Under the pieces are notes generated by a model. It searched no databases. It had not been told where the DNA came from and saw only the letters and a list, made by a program, of their open reading frames with translations. Both the position numbers and the translations under genes were made by a program. 64,000 nucleotides of DNA from Lentzea albidocapillata (GTDB lineage Bacteria > Actinomycetota > Actinomycetes > Mycobacteriales > Pseudonocardiaceae): the NCBI RefSeq assembly GCF_000719115.1, contig NZ_JOEA01000034.1, positions 1 through 64,000 of the forward strand. Direction: 5' to 3'. Shown here in pieces: positions 62,916 to 64,000 of the stretch (positions within the stretch are counted from its first letter, which is position 1; each line of letters begins with the position of its first letter).

Positions 62916-62985
62916 GGCGGGGCGAGCAGGCCATATGCCGTCTAGCGTTTATCCTCCGCTCGACTTGATGTGAGGGAGGGGCTCG

Positions 62986-64000
62986 GTGGCGGACATGGAA
63001 ACCCAGATCACGCAGGTCTGGAATCCAGACACCAGACCGCTGGTTGAGGAAGCGTGGCGCTGCTACAACTCAGGTGCTGTTCGCGCAAGCATCGCCACGA
63101 CGTGGACAGCGGTCACTGCGGACATCATCACGAAGCTGATCCAACTCGCTGACGGCGGCGACGTCAGCGCGGTCGCGTTCCGCACGGAGATTACCAACGC
63201 GCAGGAAAAGGGCATCACGCCAGATGGCGTTCGCGCGATGCAGAACATCGAAGCCGCCCTGCTGGCGAAGGCAACCGAGTTCGAGCTGATCGACTCGATC
63301 GGTCAACGCGAGCTCGAACGCATCCGAGAAGATCGCAACCTGTGCGTGCACCCGTCACTTCGGAGCTTCAGCGAGGTTTACGAGCCCCACCCTGAAGTTG
63401 CACGTGGGCACCTCGCGGTGGCGCTAGCAACGCTGTTGACTCATCCTCCGACGCAGGGAGGGAGAATCGGTCAGGCGTATCTCGACTACACCTGCGACCC
63501 CTCCTTTGTGCCGGCTGTATCTCATATCCAGGCCAACTTCTACGACCGCGTTCGTGCGACCGCGCGCACGAACATCGTCAAGCTCGCCGCGAAGCACGCC
63601 CTGCGCGAACTTGATACCGGCGGTCGCCTGCCGAACATCGAGTACGCCAACAGGTCTGCCCTAGTGCTGTACGCGTTCGCCCAGCGTGACAGGGAACTCG
63701 TCCGTTCTGCGGTGGCCGGGCAGCGCATCCATTTTCAAACGCTGGAGGGCGAGGTACAGCTGCGCGCGCTCGTTCGCCTCGGCGATCAGGACTTCTTCTG
63801 GGATCTGGTGGACAGGCCGCTGTGTGAGCGGCTTGAAGGCTTGCTGACCAGGACCCTCGGCGCTGAGAGCTGGGAGCCTCTGCGCGCGGATATCGCAGCC
63901 AGCCTGGCGACCGTCACCAGCAGCTACACGCGAGCGCGGATACCAGCGCTTGAACAGCGCTTTGCGACACTTTCCGAGCTGCATCGGATGAACGTGGTCG
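62986..64000 (+). CDS. HEPN-motif protein, partial (runs off the right edge)
   Basis: Open from GTG 62986 (GGAGGGG five bases upstream) to the window end without a stop, at least 338 codons. Residues 85-130 are helical and end REDRNLCVHPSLRSF, giving an R-x4-H motif (R117, H122) like HEPN ribonucleases. A second domain of helical repeats follows (LYAFAQRDRELVRSAVAG; VQLRALVRLGDQDFFWDL). HEPN proteins of this kind act in RNA cleavage, often in phage defence or toxin systems (family knowledge). Its full extent is not visible. Confidence 0.6.
   Translation, partial: MADMETQITQVWNPDTRPLVEEAWRCYNSGAVRASIATTWTAVTADIITKLIQLADGGDVSAVAFRTEITNAQEKGITPDGVRAMQNIEAALLAKATEFELIDSIGQRELERIREDRNLCVHPSLRSFSEVYEPHPEVARGHLAVALATLLTHPPTQGGRIGQAYLDYTCDPSFVPAVSHIQANFYDRVRATARTNIVKLAAKHALRELDTGGRLPNIEYANRSALVLYAFAQRDRELVRSAVAGQRIHFQTLEGEVQLRALVRLGDQDFFWDLVDRPLCERLEGLLTRTLGAESWEPLRADIAASLATVTSSYTRARIPALEQRFATLSELHRMNVV

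Overview
The window is high-GC DNA with strong G/C third-position bias, GTG and TTG starts, many 4-base ATGA or GTGA overlaps, AfsR-like NB-ARC/TPR proteins, an XRE regulator with a DUF5753-type C-terminal region and DUF2637-like membrane proteins. This points to a filamentous actinomycete, most plausibly of the Pseudonocardiaceae (Lentzea/Saccharothrix-like). No species can be read from the sequence. No rRNA, tRNA or CRISPR array was seen.

Layout. 0-6 kb: a histidine-kinase remnant that lost its H-box, a secreted M6-type metalloprotease, a TetR/SDR/MDR unit with paired operator-like repeats. 6-14 kb: two copies of a convergent, 3'-overlapping pair, each a STAND (NB-ARC/TPR) protein facing a TagF-like glycosyltransferase-fold protein, with a one-TM coiled-coil gene between them. 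In copy 1 the STAND Walker motifs are degenerate and the transferase gene carries seven copies of a 7-base repeat. 14-20 kb: a P-loop kinase, a secreted YiiX/C92-like hydrolase, a lipoprotein and a NarL-type two-component system with an extra kinase-like membrane protein. 20-23 kb: a mobile-element remnant (DUF2637-like gene, 37-aa ORF, truncated ApeA-like HEPN gene, truncated CMD gene) and a 30-aa ORF with a strong ribosome-binding site.

23-51 kb is a coherent catabolic island: acyl-CoA ligase, six acyl-CoA dehydrogenases, an enoyl-CoA hydratase, three MaoC-type hotdog proteins, six SDRs (counting all operons), three thiolase-fold proteins with a DUF35 partner, an LLM flavin monooxygenase with a flavin reductase, a RibBA-like protein that has lost its catalytic signatures, an esterase, and an APH-like kinase/ACAD pair of the LvaA/LvaC or ACAD10/11 type. 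It probably activates an acid to its CoA ester and shortens an alicyclic, terpenoid or steroid-like skeleton. Five promoter regions in it share an inverted repeat TGTCSC-N5-GSNACA, always with the TGTCSC half nearest the target gene. This looks like one regulon, perhaps under the AcoR-type regulator encoded inside it.

51-64 kb is accessory DNA: small hypothetical genes, a frameshifted wHTH/XRE gene, a hexapeptide acyltransferase with an ACAD-like enzyme, Nudix and XRE genes, a DEDDh exonuclease followed by a zinc-knuckle coiled-coil ATPase (frameshifted at a perfect stem-loop), a serine-recombinase C-terminal remnant, a second 37-aa ORF/DUF2637-like pair, and a HEPN-motif gene running off the right edge. 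The two DUF2637 loci lie in direct orientation about 41 kb apart and bracket the catabolic island.

The best candidates for undescribed biology are the duplicated STAND/transferase module with its 7-base repeat, the five-operon regulatory motif, and the exonuclease/zinc-knuckle ATPase pair in a neighbourhood with HEPN genes.
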